From Cryptomeria japonica (lineage: Eukaryota; Streptophyta; Pinopsida; Cupressales; Cupressaceae), in contig NC_081409.1 of NCBI RefSeq assembly GCF_030272615.1, positions 18,168,260 through 18,230,259 on the forward strand: a stretch of 62,000 nt of DNA, written 5' to 3'. The translations under genes were made by a program, and so were the position numbers. Shown here piece by piece: positions 34,426 through 46,032 of this stretch. The notes under the pieces are model-generated. The model did no database searches. It was not told the origin of the DNA and saw only the letters and a program-made list of their open reading frames with translations. How positions within the stretch are numbered: the stretch's first letter is position 1; every line of letters starts with the position of its first letter.

Positions 34426-35462
34426 TGTTGGATTTTCCAATGAGACAAATTTCTTCATTAGAGACTATCTCCAAATGATTCCATCTTTTGTATATTGAAG
34501 TGTAAAGAGGATAAGAACCATTTGGCAATCGGGTAAGGTGAATATTTTAATACAAATTTAATATTATCTATCTCCTTCTATATGTGGCATTAGAATTCTT
34601 TGGTATTCATTCTTGTGAATTGTTTATATATTATGGGTTGAATACTTCCAAAAGATCTTTTTCTAATTTATCTTCTCAATATTCATTGTATAAACATTTT
34701 ATTTTGTAATCATAATCTATGGATGAGAACCAATAGAAGATTACACCTTGTGGAAAAATCCCATGAGTTGTGAGGGGGTAAAGGATGAAACCCCTTTAAT
34801 TTTGGAGGGCATTCTCATTCAAAGGGTAATCGAGCTTCATTGTATTGTGTAGTGTTTGTGTAAGTATGAGTTTTGCAGTTTGGTTTCCAATATTAATTTG
34901 CTATAGGAATTTTTTTTTTTGTATGTAGATTTGTATTTTTTAACACCTTACATGAGTTATTTTTTATAGCATTTTCTTTCATGTTGATTGGGTGAAATCA
35001 AATAATGTAATGTATAAATTACTTGTTTTTGTATAGAAGTGCTTTATTAGTTTAAGATCTTTGTTGGTGTTGTTGTGCATGCTAATATTATTACTATTGT
35101 TTTGGTTTCTAGATCATTTCTAAGAGTTGAAGATATTGATTATTTTTATGGAGAAGATCAAGTATCTTTACTGTTTTAGTTGGTTGTGTGTGACTTGACA
35201 AGGTGTGAGTTTTATGCATTGCTTGTTCTAGATTGTAATTGATGTTTTTACTAGTGTAATTTAGTTTCACTATAGTCCCTTTTATTGTAAAAGTAAAAAT
35301 TTAAACCAATATAAAAAAAAATACAAGATATTTTGGTACAATTTGTGTAATTTTGGTGTTGACTAGCTAGATTTATTATATTGTTTGATTGTAGTTTTGG
35401 TGATGTTTTTTATTTTTCTCTAGGTCTATATTATCATTGAAAGAATCTAATTTGGGAAATCA
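34426..35462 (+). repeat. Probable 5' LTR of a gypsy chromovirus-like element
   Basis: It begins TGTTGGATTTTCC and ends GGGAAATCA, directly before a primer-binding-site-like sequence. A TATA-like tttatatatta is near 34625. No second copy was found in the window, so the call rests on position and termini. Confidence 0.55.
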
Positions 35463-35466
35463 TAAT

Positions 35467-35479
35467 TGGTATCATAGCC
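35467..35479 (+). promoter_or_regulatory. Primer-binding site, one mismatch
   Basis: tggtatcatagcc differs from the standard initiator-tRNA-Met site tggtatcagagcc at one base and lies 4 bp after the proposed LTR end. Confidence 0.65.
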
Positions 35480-35518
35480 AATACTTTTCTATCCTATAGG
35501 TTTTTGTATTGTTTGACG

Positions 35519-36043
35519 ATGTTGAGTGATAGGGAGTGTAGGTACTAGATAAGATAGCTAAAGAAATTGCATCAAGAAGACATCATGAATGATGAAGGGA
35601 AGGAGTTTAAAGAAAATATGGATAGGATGATCTAAGAACAAACTTGAATTACTAATATGTTTGGCCAAATGTTTTAGTAGATGCAAAATGATGTAAACAA
35701 AGACAATGAAAATAATAATGGAGCTATTGTTGCAACCACTACACCAAATTATTGAATTGATGGTGAATGGTTCCCATCAATGTTATGAGTGGATTTTTCA
35801 TCCCACCAGAGCACCAACACAGGCCAAACTCCTTATGGACATGTGGTTGTTGGCTCCACCACCTAGTTTGGGTACACACCTACCAACATGATAGAAAAAT
35901 ATCTAATAGGGTTTAACCAACACACAACGTTTTCATCCACAAAGGATATTACATGTTCACCATGCTTCATAAGGCTTTACCTAAAGATGTCAACTCTAAT
36001 ATCAAATAAGGCAACAACTATGCCAAAAAATCATACTAATTAC
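35519..36043 (+). pseudogene. gag remnant interrupted by the TAT element
   Basis: The ATG at 35519 opens a frame that continues, with about nine stops, to the insertion point at 36043. Readable parts include KEFKENMDRM, ITNMFGQMF and NTGQTPYGHVVVGS. Placement just after the LTR and primer site makes it the gag of that element, but the domain itself is too decayed to classify. A 9.2-kb gypsy element splits it. Confidence 0.45.
35758..35960 (+). repeat. Direct repeat unit A (copy B at 45231-45430)
   Basis: The run from ggttcccatc through tttttcatcccaccagagc and ggtacacacctaccaacat to ttttcatccacaaaggata is repeated, diverged, at 45231-45430 (gattcccatt, tttttcccaccaaagtgcc, ggtacatgtcttccaacat, ttttcatccaacgaggaca). 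The two copies flank the 9.2-kb insertion. Confidence 0.75.
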
Positions 36044-37158
36044 TGTAAAGCGGAAAATCGAACCACACGTGTTTCCCCACTCCAAGGAGAGAGAAAGGAG
36101 GTCACTAGGGTTGACAGTTTTCACTTAGGAGAGACTTTACATTCAAAAGAGGGGTTGAAACCCACAAGATCCAATCCCACACAATGCAAGATTGAATTCT
36201 AAATGAGTTTCAAGGGTTGAGACAGCAAGGATACCCTCTTTTGTAAAGAATGTAGATAGAAGGATTGAACTAGGAGTGCATGTAAAGTAAGAAAGATTCA
36301 CTTGTAGACGGAGATAGGGACACGGGATGAAGCTGCGGACCTAAAATTAGTAGTAAAATGTCGAGACGATGCTGTCCTGCAAATTTGAGCGAAAGTTGAC
36401 AGGACGATGGCGCCCGGAGTGCACGCGGTCCTTCGAAAAAACTGCGAAATGAAGGGGGCTCTGTTCGTCTCTACACAAGGATTCCAGATCTTCAATTACA
36501 GCCGCATACCTGCAACCTTGTTGTAAGAATGTTTGTATTCTTACATGTGAAGGTGTAATGATGTTATATGTTGTATGTTGTATTTGATCTCCTCTTCAAT
36601 GGTTGAATCCTTGTCTTAAATGCAACACCTAGCCTTGAATGGAGACTTAGAATGCTCAATTGCTTGAAGGAATGCTTGAATGCTTGAATGTTTGAATGTT
36701 TGCCTAGCGCTTCCGCCTCTTGCACACATATGTTTTTTTCCTTTTTTTTTCTGGGAGGGGAAATGTAGTTTATATACTTGTCAATTAGGGTTAGGAGACT
36801 GATTTTTTCGACCTTAGGCCGACCTAGGAACATTATTTTCCAAATTGCAAACTTGAAGACCCGATGCCCAACAAGAGACCGGGCCCAAAATAGGGCCAGG
36901 GACCAGGGTGCTGGGCGCCATGGTCCTGGAGGACCAAGGCGCTAGGCGCCATGGTCCTGAGGGACTAGGGCGCTGGGCGCCATGGTCCCACCTCCCGGGA
37001 CAACGGGTGCAAGGAGGATCAGGCCAAGGTGCAAAAAGATGCAGTTTTTGATGTCGTAAACAGGTTTCGGGGTCTCCATTCAGGTTCAACATTGCGCCGC
37101 CATCGTGAAGACCCAAATACAGTCGAAATTGCAAGTGTCACAATTTTACGATGCTACA
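36044..37158 (-). repeat. 3' LTR of the TAT element
   Basis: 1,115 bp. In minus sense it starts TGTAGCATCGTAAAATTG and ends CGCTTTACA. The TATA box (tatataaa, minus) is at 36769-36776. It holds about three tandem units around ggcgctgggcgccatggtcc at about 36905-36990, against one in the other LTR, which accounts for most of the length difference. Confidence 0.92.
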
Positions 37159-37172
37159 TTTAGCCCCCACTT
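37159..37172 (-). promoter_or_regulatory. Polypurine tract of the TAT element
   Basis: On the minus strand agtgggggctaaa directly precedes the 3' LTR. Similar tracts (tgggggctt near 37268-37276, ttgggggcta near 37569-37578) lie further upstream. Confidence 0.85.
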
Positions 37173-37911
37173 TAGCGAGAGTATAAGCGTATGCCCATAC
37201 TTCCAGTAAAGTACAAGAAAACAACATTGAAAGACTTTCACCACGTCAAGGAGGCAAGATACACCAAGCCCCCAGTGGACTAAGGATCTTACGACTTCGA
37301 TTGACAAAGTAAAAGGGAAGATCATGAGGGAGAACCATGACTGTCAGTAGTAAGGTTCCCTCACTATGAATCATGCAAGAAAAATATCAAAAATTTTCAA
37401 GGTAAAGCTAAATTTGCCAAGAAATTTTCAAGTATCTTGAAGAGATATGAATGGGGTGTATGCCCCCTACGTTAAAGCGATCGCACATGCCTCATCGGGG
37501 GTGATTGCTTTAAGGTAGTGATACACATAAGAAATGAGAAGGGAAAGGAGCACGTTATCACAAGGATTTAGCCCCCAAGTGTGAGATAAACCCAAGGATA
37601 ATAGACACAAAACACAAATCACATCGTGACTTCGCTTTCCTTGGGGTCAGTATGCTGTATGATAATTCATGTATATCATATGTATGTATGCATAATTGTT
37701 CTTCATTCCCCAATCAAGGAAAGTCACCTAGAAGAAGGGAACACGTGTGTCTTTTGAGTCAACATGAGAGAGACCAAAAGAGATCTCAATGCTTTGCATC
37801 ATCCTCAAGTAGACAACACTAAGGACAACAAATAGAAGAATGAGAATAACACATAGAAGAAGTAACAAAAGAGATCAAGAGAGAAGGAGAGAGTCTGCTA
37901 TGCTAATGAAA

Positions 37912-40900
37912 CTAGTCTAGCACGTCATCCACCCCCCGATCTTGCTGATCAATAGTTTGAGAAGGCAGGAAACACGCTAGAGGAGGAACATCCAACACAG
38001 CAGATGGAGCTATCACAAGATCCAAACAAGGGCTATGTTCATGTTCCAAGCCACGTTGTTCTTGTCTAGGAGCTAGGATAAGTGCTTTAGAAAATTCGTT
38101 AGATAAATGGTTATCAACATCAACATATTCATATTCACTATCAGAAGCAAGAGAAGTAACATTTTCATCATGAATAACATTTTCATCTATATCATCATCA
38201 AGATTTATAAAAATAGGATCTTTAACTCGCACAGGATCAAAACCATCATGCATCTTATGTTTAGGATATTTTGGCTCAATTTTCGGCTGAGGAGAAAATG
38301 GAATTGTAGTCACATAAATCTGTCCATTTTAATTAAATGAATATTTCGTATTTATTTGATTAAAAATCCACTAACCATCAATTAATTAAATTAATATTTA
38401 ATTAATTCATCCCCAAACATTCTTCTATTAATTAAATAAATCATTCAGTTTATTTTAATTAATTCATTAAATCCAATTCAAATCAATTAAATAAATAAAA
38501 TCAATTTATTTAATTAAATCCCCCTTTTTCCTCTTTTAAATAAATTAACATTTATTTAAATCATTTTAAAACCCCCCCACTTGCATTTTCCTACAAATGC
38601 AACTTGCACACATTTTGAAATAAATGAATTTTTATTTTAATAAAATCCTATTTTCCCTCACCCACCAAATCCACTTGCAAAATCTAATCCCCTTCTAGAT
38701 TCTTCTAACCCCCTTCCTAATTAGCCTAATCCATCCCCTAAATATTGTCACATTCCTAAGCAAAATGGAGTCACTTCTCAAATGGCCCAAAGTCTTGGAT
38801 AACCATTGAAGGTTTTCAACCTTCAACCACTTAAAACCCCAAAGTCTTTGAAAACCATTAAAGGCTTCCAACTTTCAACCACTTAATCCCCAAAGTCTCC
38901 AATAACCATTAATGGTTAACTCAAACCCTCCCACATGGTTAAAACATTTGTTTTGACTCAACCTCTACCTAACCCAAGGGTCTCATCAAGCCTTCAATGC
39001 TTTGACCATGATTATCTCTTAATCATTTGCACAAAGGTTTATCCTTGGATTAATTCCTAATTCAGTGGGTAATCCTAATTTAGGCTTGACTCTTAGCCTT
39101 TAGATAACCATGAGGTCTTCTCAGGCCTTTAATGCCTCCAACCTCTTCTTTCAACCCAACCCTATGTTGACACTTGTCACCATTTCATTGGTGCAAATTG
39201 TGCACATGGATCCCCAACTTTCAAGCTTGACCCTTGATTAAACCTTTCAATCCTGGCCATCCATTGCTCCATTTTTCCTATAAATAGAGCCCATTCCTTC
39301 ATAATCCAGATCCTGAAAACTTGTAAGCATTTAGACTATAGCCATTTTAGAGAGCATTTAGCATAGCATAACTAAATCTTGTCTTTTTGGTAAAATCAAT
39401 CATTTTAGCATCATTTTAGCATTAATATTAGCTTTTCATTTCATATGTGGAGCTATACTACAATCTCAATCCTCCATAAGCATCCATAGTGCAAAAAGCT
39501 ACTGAGAGCTACACTATTTTGGAACTTGGAGAGGAGAGGAACAAGGGAGAAAGGAGCTAATATCATGTTAAGAGATAGTTGGAGATATCTCATTGTCTTA
39601 CTTCTTTAGTTAGATTCATTAGCATGTTTTTAGTGTCTCCTTTGGAGTGCCTTCATGTTTTAGTTTTTGATTGACTAACTCTAACATCTTGTGTGTTTTG
39701 TGTTGTTTGATCTTAAGCTAACATTGTGCCATTTAGGAGGGCATCAGGAATAATACTAGCTGAAGGTATTTTTGGGGATTGCAAAGTTTGAGAAGTAGCT
39801 GCACGAGCTCTAAGATGATGCTTTTGTCGACGTTCACGTGCAAAACGATTTCGTCTAGTCTTAGTAGGAAGTTGAGAAGATTGAGGAGGAGGAATGTTCT
39901 CATCCTTATCACTTGGGTGTTTAGGTTGTGGTCTCTTAGGTTGGATAATAGGAGAAGAGGAAGGTCTCTTCGCTTTATAAGAGGAAGGAGGAGGAAGTGC
40001 TCCATATAAAGGAGGAATATCTGGTTTAGGAAGGAGACCAAGTCCATCATGACAAGGAGGTATAGGTCTACCTTTAGAAAGTTTATTAGACATAGACGTA
40101 GTCACGTCCATAGGGATGGGTTGGGAATCTTCTTGAGGAAAGACATTAGTTTTATCTTTCAAAGGAAGAACTTCCTTCTCAAGAACGATAGGAATATCCA
40201 GTTTGGGTGTTCTAGGTTCACTTAGAGATAGGATCATATCTTTTTTCCACTTTTGATAAGATTTGAAAAGATGATCACTTCGCGGTGGAAGAGATTGAAA
40301 TTGTTTAGGCCAAAAATAATCAATAGGAACGCTAGAAGTTCTTTCAGCTGGTTTAAAGAGACTATGATTGATAGTAACAATTTCACCATTATGGGGAAAT
40401 TTCAAACACTTGTGAATAGGAGAAGCAATAGCTTTCATGGAAGATAGCCAAGGATAGCCTAGCTTCACACGAAATTGTTTGGATGATGGAATAATAGCAA
40501 AGCTCACATCAAGGGATTTGTTATGGACCTCAATAGGTAATGTAATAGAACCAATTGCAGGAGAAGAAAATGCATCCAATAATTTCACAACCACATTTGT
40601 TTTGTCATAGATTACTTGATTCAATTGCAAAGTAAGAAGAAATTCTTCAGTAATGACATTAACCATGCAAGAAGGATCAATAAGCACTCCACGGCAAGGT
40701 GTATTCTTGACTTTTGCAACTATATATAAAGGACCATCAGGTGCCCTGATAGTTTCACTAGAATCAAATGTGATGGAAGGTTCTTTAGGGATTTTCTGCT
40801 GCTCTACAAAGTTAATCACATTCGGAGTCATAGACACAAGACCATCAGGTGAGAAAGAGGAATCATTAGTCTCAATCACATTAGAGGTATGAGAAGGTAA

Positions 40901-42808
40901 TGGATCAGTAAAAATCTTAAGATTTTGGTTAGGAGGAGCTACAGATGTGTTGTCTTTATCATTCACACCTGAAACAGAGATAGTATTATTATCAATCAAA
41001 TCTTGAATTTTACCCTTTAAAGCAAAACATTTTTCAGTATCATGCCCAGGTTGACGATGAAATTGACAAAAAGATTTGTTATCAAAATAGGGTGAATTAA
41101 TCTTTGTAGGATCTATTTGCTTTATAGGAGGGAGAGTAAGCACGTTTTGTTCCAATAACTTATTCATAATACTATGCAATGATTCATTGAAAGGAGTAAA
41201 CTCTCTTTCTTTCTTGAAAAACTTAGAAATAGGAGGCACACCTGATGTTGCATTCACATTGTTGTTGGTGATGTTTTCATTGAACTTAATGAACTCTCTG
41301 TTCGGTTTAAACTTCCCAAATGGTTGTTGACTACTATCACCCTTATCACTCGGAGCCATAGGATTTGCTTGTTCCATTTGACTCACAGTCAATTGATAAT
41401 TGTGAAGAGTTGTGCACAACTGTTGGAAAGAAGTAAACTCAGAAAACAAAAGTTTTTCTCTAATATCTTTTTGTAAATTAGAAATAAAAATTCTTTGAAT
41501 ATCATTGTCAGGTACTGGAAAAGAAATTTGAGCACACAAATGCTTATATCTACCGATGAAATCAGTCATTTTTTCTTTAACACCTTGTTTACAATGCATT
41601 AAATCAATCAAAGTAACTTTAGGACTTATATTGTTTTGAAATTGTTGAATAAAAGTATTTGCAAGTTGTTGGAAAGAAGTAATAGAATAGGAAGGCAATG
41701 AGCAATACCATTGTAGAGCCTTATCTCTTAATGTTCTAGTAAACAGTTTTGCAAGCAACCTTTGGTCATGAGCAAAATCGGTACATATTGTTTGAAAGGT
41801 CTTAACATGTGTTAGAGGATCACCTTTACCATTATAAAGCTCCAACTGCGGGATTTCAACATGCTTAGGGGGGATAGCTTGAACAATGTCAAGAGAAAGT
41901 GGGCTCGCAACATCAAATGTGGGCACACTAAACTTAGATTGATTCATAGAGGCAATTTGTTGCTGTAAAGAAGAGACAGTTTGTGCAAGATTGTTAATGG
42001 TCGCTTCAGTCGAAGAGTTCATATTAGACATGTTAGATTGTGATGGAGGTATTATGTTATTGAAAGAAGGTATTGATTGAGAGTAAGGTGGTGGGACACT
42101 ATGATGGTTAGTCATAGGAGATTATTGGAAAAAAGGAGCACTACAAGGAGGAATGGAATGGTTAAATGAATTGCCCCCTTGCGTCATGTTCATTTGTGGA
42201 GATGTAATAGGGACACTCATTGAGGGAATGAATGAAGAAGTTGGATTGAATGAAGGAAGAGGGTTGATTGAAGAAGAAGGATTGCCCCCATGACTAGTGA
42301 TCATAGGTGGAATGTTTTGTATTGAAGTAGTCATTATGTTTGATGTAAAAGTAGGTATACTAGCAATAGAAGTTGTCAAAGGGATAGAATGATTGACTTG
42401 AGTAGGAGGTTGTGTATAACCTAAAGTTTCGGCACAACTCTTCATAGGCATCACATTCGAATCCACAATGTGTGCAATACTACGCAAAATATCAATTCCA
42501 TTCTTATCACTTTGAATCATACGTTTTAGACCATCAATTAATGAAAGAGCTTGACTAACGGGGTATTCTTAAGACATCCATTGCTGAAAATCATCAAATT
42601 GGTTATCCAATTTTGAAAGTTGTTCTACAGAAACCTCATGGAGAGCTTCTTCATCATTAAGAGGATTAGAGGAATTACCCATGTCCTCGTTAAAAGGGCC
42701 ATTCAAATTAGGTTCCATCTCCTCGGTAATTAAACCTTGGAAAGACTTAATTCTAAGGCTTCGTCTAACGGGAATAGTGTAAGTAGGGCTTATTGTTGTA
42801 AAACTCAT
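37912..42808 (-). pseudogene. TAT gag-protease ORF, two stops, split by a solo LTR
   Basis: The frame starts at 42808 and, leaving out the solo LTR plus one TSD copy, spans about 1,150 codons to the stop at 37912. A Pro/Ser/Asn-rich N-terminal region and a coiled stretch (NNLAQTVSSLQQQI) precede the retrotransposon gag domain (LYNGKGDPLTHVKTF ... KALQWYCSLP). A zinc-knuckle-like FCQFHRQPGHDTEKC lies near 41040. The protease region near 40660 reads GVLIDPSCMVNVI, with DPS in place of D-S/T-G, so activity is doubtful. A basic stretch (RRNRFARERR) follows, then an acidic tail (INLDDDIDENV). Stops TAA at 42569-42571 and 42122-42124 both fit CAA-to-TAA changes. Gag would form the particle that packages element RNA. 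Confidence 0.85.
38305..39746 (+). mobile_element. Solo LTR inside the TAT ORF, TSD ggaat
   Basis: A 1,442-bp insert starting TGTAGTCACA and ending GAGGGCATCA, flanked by ggaat at 38300-38304 and 39747-39751. A TATA-like ctataaatagag near 39278 puts its transcription on the plus strand. Deleting it with one TSD rejoins the host frame exactly (SIIP continues into FSPQPK), which confirms both borders. The left half is rich in aattaattaaat. Confidence 0.92.
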
Positions 42809-44170
42809 GCACTAGAGAGAGAGAGAGAGAAGATTTTGAATTTTCAAAAATAAAGTTGACAAAATTGAACAATGAGATAATGATTTGAACTTTGTGAAAG
42901 AAGAGGGAAACACAACTTCCAAGAAAGGTAGGCACAATTGAAAATTAGGGCCAAGAGGGTAGCACTTAATTTTAATTGTTATCTTGAAAATTGAAATCTT
43001 GAATTTTGAATTTATTTTCGAATTTAGAGGTAGCAAATTTCAATAAAATCAGCCAATCTCCTAGATTTAAGCTGTTAAATGCAATCATGACAATCTCCCG
43101 AAATTTCAGAAAAAATGTCAGGGACCATGGCGAACAGAGTGCACACGGTCCTCGCAACTTTTTTCGAAATTTTCAGGGATGAAAGTTATGATGATTTTAA
43201 AGCTAATCTGAAAAAATTGAGTGATTTTACAATCTGTAGATAGGCCAAATTAAAGTTGCAATCTCAAAATTGAACCCTACCAAGATTGTTGAAAATGCAA
43301 AATTTGAATTTTTGAAAAAGAGGGGGAAACTAAAATTTTGAATTTTATGATTTTAGAGGAAATACTGAAAGCAATGCAAGCTTTGAAAATTAAAAGTTGA
43401 CTCGATTTCATGCAAAATTCAAATTTGAAAGCGGAAATCAAAGTTGTTGCAATTAAACACTTAATTTCAAAAGTCACAAACTGCAAGAATTTGAATAAAG
43501 TACTAAAATTTCGAATGAATGCCAACACACTTTTTAGATCTAGGACTGTAAGAAACACAATTTTAACACAAAATTTCAATTTCAACAATTTTTGAATGAT
43601 TATAAGCCTTAATCCAAGCAATCACTAGACCAACTTTGACTTTAATTTTGAAAGTGTTAGAATTGATGAAATCAGCCCAGATTCTAGATTCTAGCAAAAA
43701 AATACAGTAAGATCTAGCTCCCGAAATTTCAGAAAAAATGTCGGGGACGATGGCGCTCGAGGTGCACACGGTCCTCGCAACTTTTTTCAAAATTTTCAGG
43801 GATGAGAGATATTGTGATTTTGTTGCGGAGTCCAAAGTTACAGCCGATTTGGAGGTGTTTTGATCAGTGAAATCATCGGTCAAAGGTTGAATCAAGAGGG
43901 TTCTAAAAATTAGGGTTTTGACACTTAACCACTTAATTTTCAGAATTAAAGCACAAATATGAATTGACAATTTGCAATAGAAGGGTAGATCTGAAACAAC
44001 AATTAAACATTTCACAAACTCAATTACTAAAAAGAAAATTTAGGGGTTTTATGCCATTAACCTCTAAAATTTGCAAAAGATCAAACATGGAAATGTAATT
44101 AAGGAAGCCAATTTTTTAGATCTAACCATGAATAATCAAAATTAGGATGTTCACGTCAGGTTCACCAAAA
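42809..44170 (-). other. Leader of the TAT element, with primer site and repeats
   Basis: An untranslated leader of 1.36 kb. On the minus strand tggtgaacctgacgtgaac (about 44149-44167) sits 3 bp inside the 5' LTR, in the primer-site position; I cannot assign the tRNA. A block of about 104 bp at 43095-43198 recurs at 43718-43822. Short ORFs here look like chance frames. Confidence 0.7.
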
Positions 44171-45224
44171 TGTAAAGCGGAAAATCGAACCCCAGGTGTT
44201 CCCCCACTCCAAGGAGAGAGAAAGGAGGTCACTAGGGTTGACGGTTTTCACTTAGGAGAGACTTTACATTCAAAAGAGGGGTTGAAACCCACAAGATCCA
44301 ATCCCACACAATGCAAGATTGAATTCTAAATGAGTTTCAAGGGTTGAGACATCAAGGATACCCTCTTTTGTAAAGAATGTAGATAGAAGGATTGAACTAG
44401 GAGTGCATGTAAAGTAAGAAAGATTCGCTTGCAGACGGAGATAGGGACACGGGATGAAGCTGCAGACCTGAAATTAGCAGTAAAATGTCGAGACGATGTT
44501 GTCCTGCGAATTTGAGCGAAAGTTGACAGGACAATGGCACCCGGAGTGCACACGGTCCTTTGAAAAATCCGCGAAACGAAGGGGGATCTGTTCGTCTTTG
44601 CACAAGGATTCCAGATCTTCATTTACAGCCGCGTACCTGCAACCTTGTTGTAAGAATGTTTGTATTCTTACATGCGAAGGTGTAATGATGTTATATGTTG
44701 TATGTTGTATGTGATATCCTCTTCAATGGTTGAATCCTTGTCTTGAATGCAACACCTAGCCTTGAATGGAGACTTAGAATGCTCAATTGCTTGAAGGAAT
44801 GCTTGAATGCTTGAATGCTTGAATGTTTGCCTAGCGCTTCCGCCTCTTGCACACTTATGTTTTTTTCCTTTTTTTTTCTGGGAGGGGAAATGTAGTTTAT
44901 ATACTTGTCAATTAGGGTTAGGAGACTGATTTTTCCGACCTTAGGCCGACCTAGGAACATTATTTTCCAAATTGCAAACTTGAAGACCCGATGCCCAACA
45001 AGAGACCAGGCCCAAAATAGGGCCAAGGACCAAGGCGCTGGGCGCCATGGTCCCACCTCCCGGGACAATAGGGTGCAAGGGGGATTAGGCCAAGGTGCAA
45101 AAAGATGCAGTTTTTGATGTCGTAAATAGGTTTCGAGGTCTCCATTCAGGTTCAACGTTGCGCCGCCATCGTGAAGACCCAAATGCAGTCGAAATTGCAA
45201 GTGTTGCAATTTTACGACGCTACA
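44171..45224 (-). repeat. 5' LTR of the TAT element
   Basis: 1,054 bp, closely matching the left LTR. The minus-strand TATA box is at 44896-44903. It has only one ggcgctgggcgccatggtcc unit (about 45034-45053). It is followed on the plus side by the attac duplication at 45225-45229. Confidence 0.92.
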
Positions 45225-45230
45225 ATTACA

Positions 45231-45430
45231 AATGATTCCCATTAGTTAAGTGTAGGTTTTTTTCCCACCAAAGTGCCAATGTAGGCCTACGCCTTCATGG
45301 GTAGATGGTTGTTAGCCCCACTATCTAGTTTAGGTACATGTCTTCCAACATAACAAAGGAATGTTTGTATGAGTTTATCCAACATACATGATTTTCATCC
45401 AACGAGGACATTATGTATTTTCATATATTG
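45231..45430 (+). repeat. Direct repeat unit B (copy A at 35758-35960)
   Basis: Diverged second copy of the gag-region segment found left of the TAT element. It suggests that the host sequence was already tandemly duplicated when the element landed. The stretch to 46032 has no supported gene; a minus frame at about 45806-46030 looks mildly protein-like but is unidentified. Confidence 0.7.
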
Positions 45431-46032
45431 TGCTACTATAAAGGAAATTCTAGAAGAGAATAACTATTTCCTTACTAGGATTCACAATTCATGCCTCACA
45501 TTGTAAGAAAAGTTTATAGCTATATACAAGACTAGCCAATTTATCACAAGATCATGCTACATAAGAAAGTAATTGTGTTGGTGTAAAATTAGGGTTAATT
45601 AAAATATTACAACCGCTAAGTGACCTAATTTACCAATACATTAAGGAGGAGAGGATCCTAATATATCTAGCCTTGATAGACCAAGATTTTGATCATATTC
45701 ATGGTTCCTTATGGGAATTTATCCTCCTTAAATTGAATTCAATTGAATTGTTGAATATTAGGGCAATATAGAGAATTACGGAAGCAATCTGATAGAAACA
45801 ATGAGTTATAGATGTTGTACGGAGCCACCAACTTGCATCTGAGTAGAAGAAGATGTTTTGGATATGTTCCCTAAAGTTTGACCTGATTTTTCATGACTAG
45901 GTATTATCAATTCACCATGGTCCTCCAAATTTCTCACGGTCAAAAATTGAACTTGTTCATCTTTGTGAATCCTATCGATCCTCTTGAACACAACTCTGTA
46001 CCTATTCCTACACATAGTGAAAAGGGGGAAAT

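Larger units (their letters stand above)
36044..45224 (-). mobile_element. TAT-type Ty3/gypsy element without pol
   Basis: A 9.18-kb element on the minus strand. The 5' LTR (minus sense) is 45224-44171 and the 3' LTR is 37158-36044; the 5-bp duplication attac is at 36039-36043 and 45225-45229. In minus sense the LTRs run TGTAGC...TTTACA. A primer-site candidate follows the 5' LTR, and a polypurine tract, agtgggggctaaa, abuts the 3' LTR. One long ORF encodes gag and an aspartic protease. From its stop at 37912 to the 3' LTR there is no reverse transcriptase, RNase H or integrase, so the element must have depended on enzymes from a related autonomous copy. Confidence 0.88.

Noticed and set aside
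42812-44015. Several minus ORFs in the TAT leader
   Set aside because: Lys/Phe/Ile-rich chance frames in AT-rich leader DNA, overlapping repeats.
44397-45242. ORFs within the TAT LTRs
   Set aside because: LTR sequence with promoter features; the same frames are disrupted in the partner LTR.
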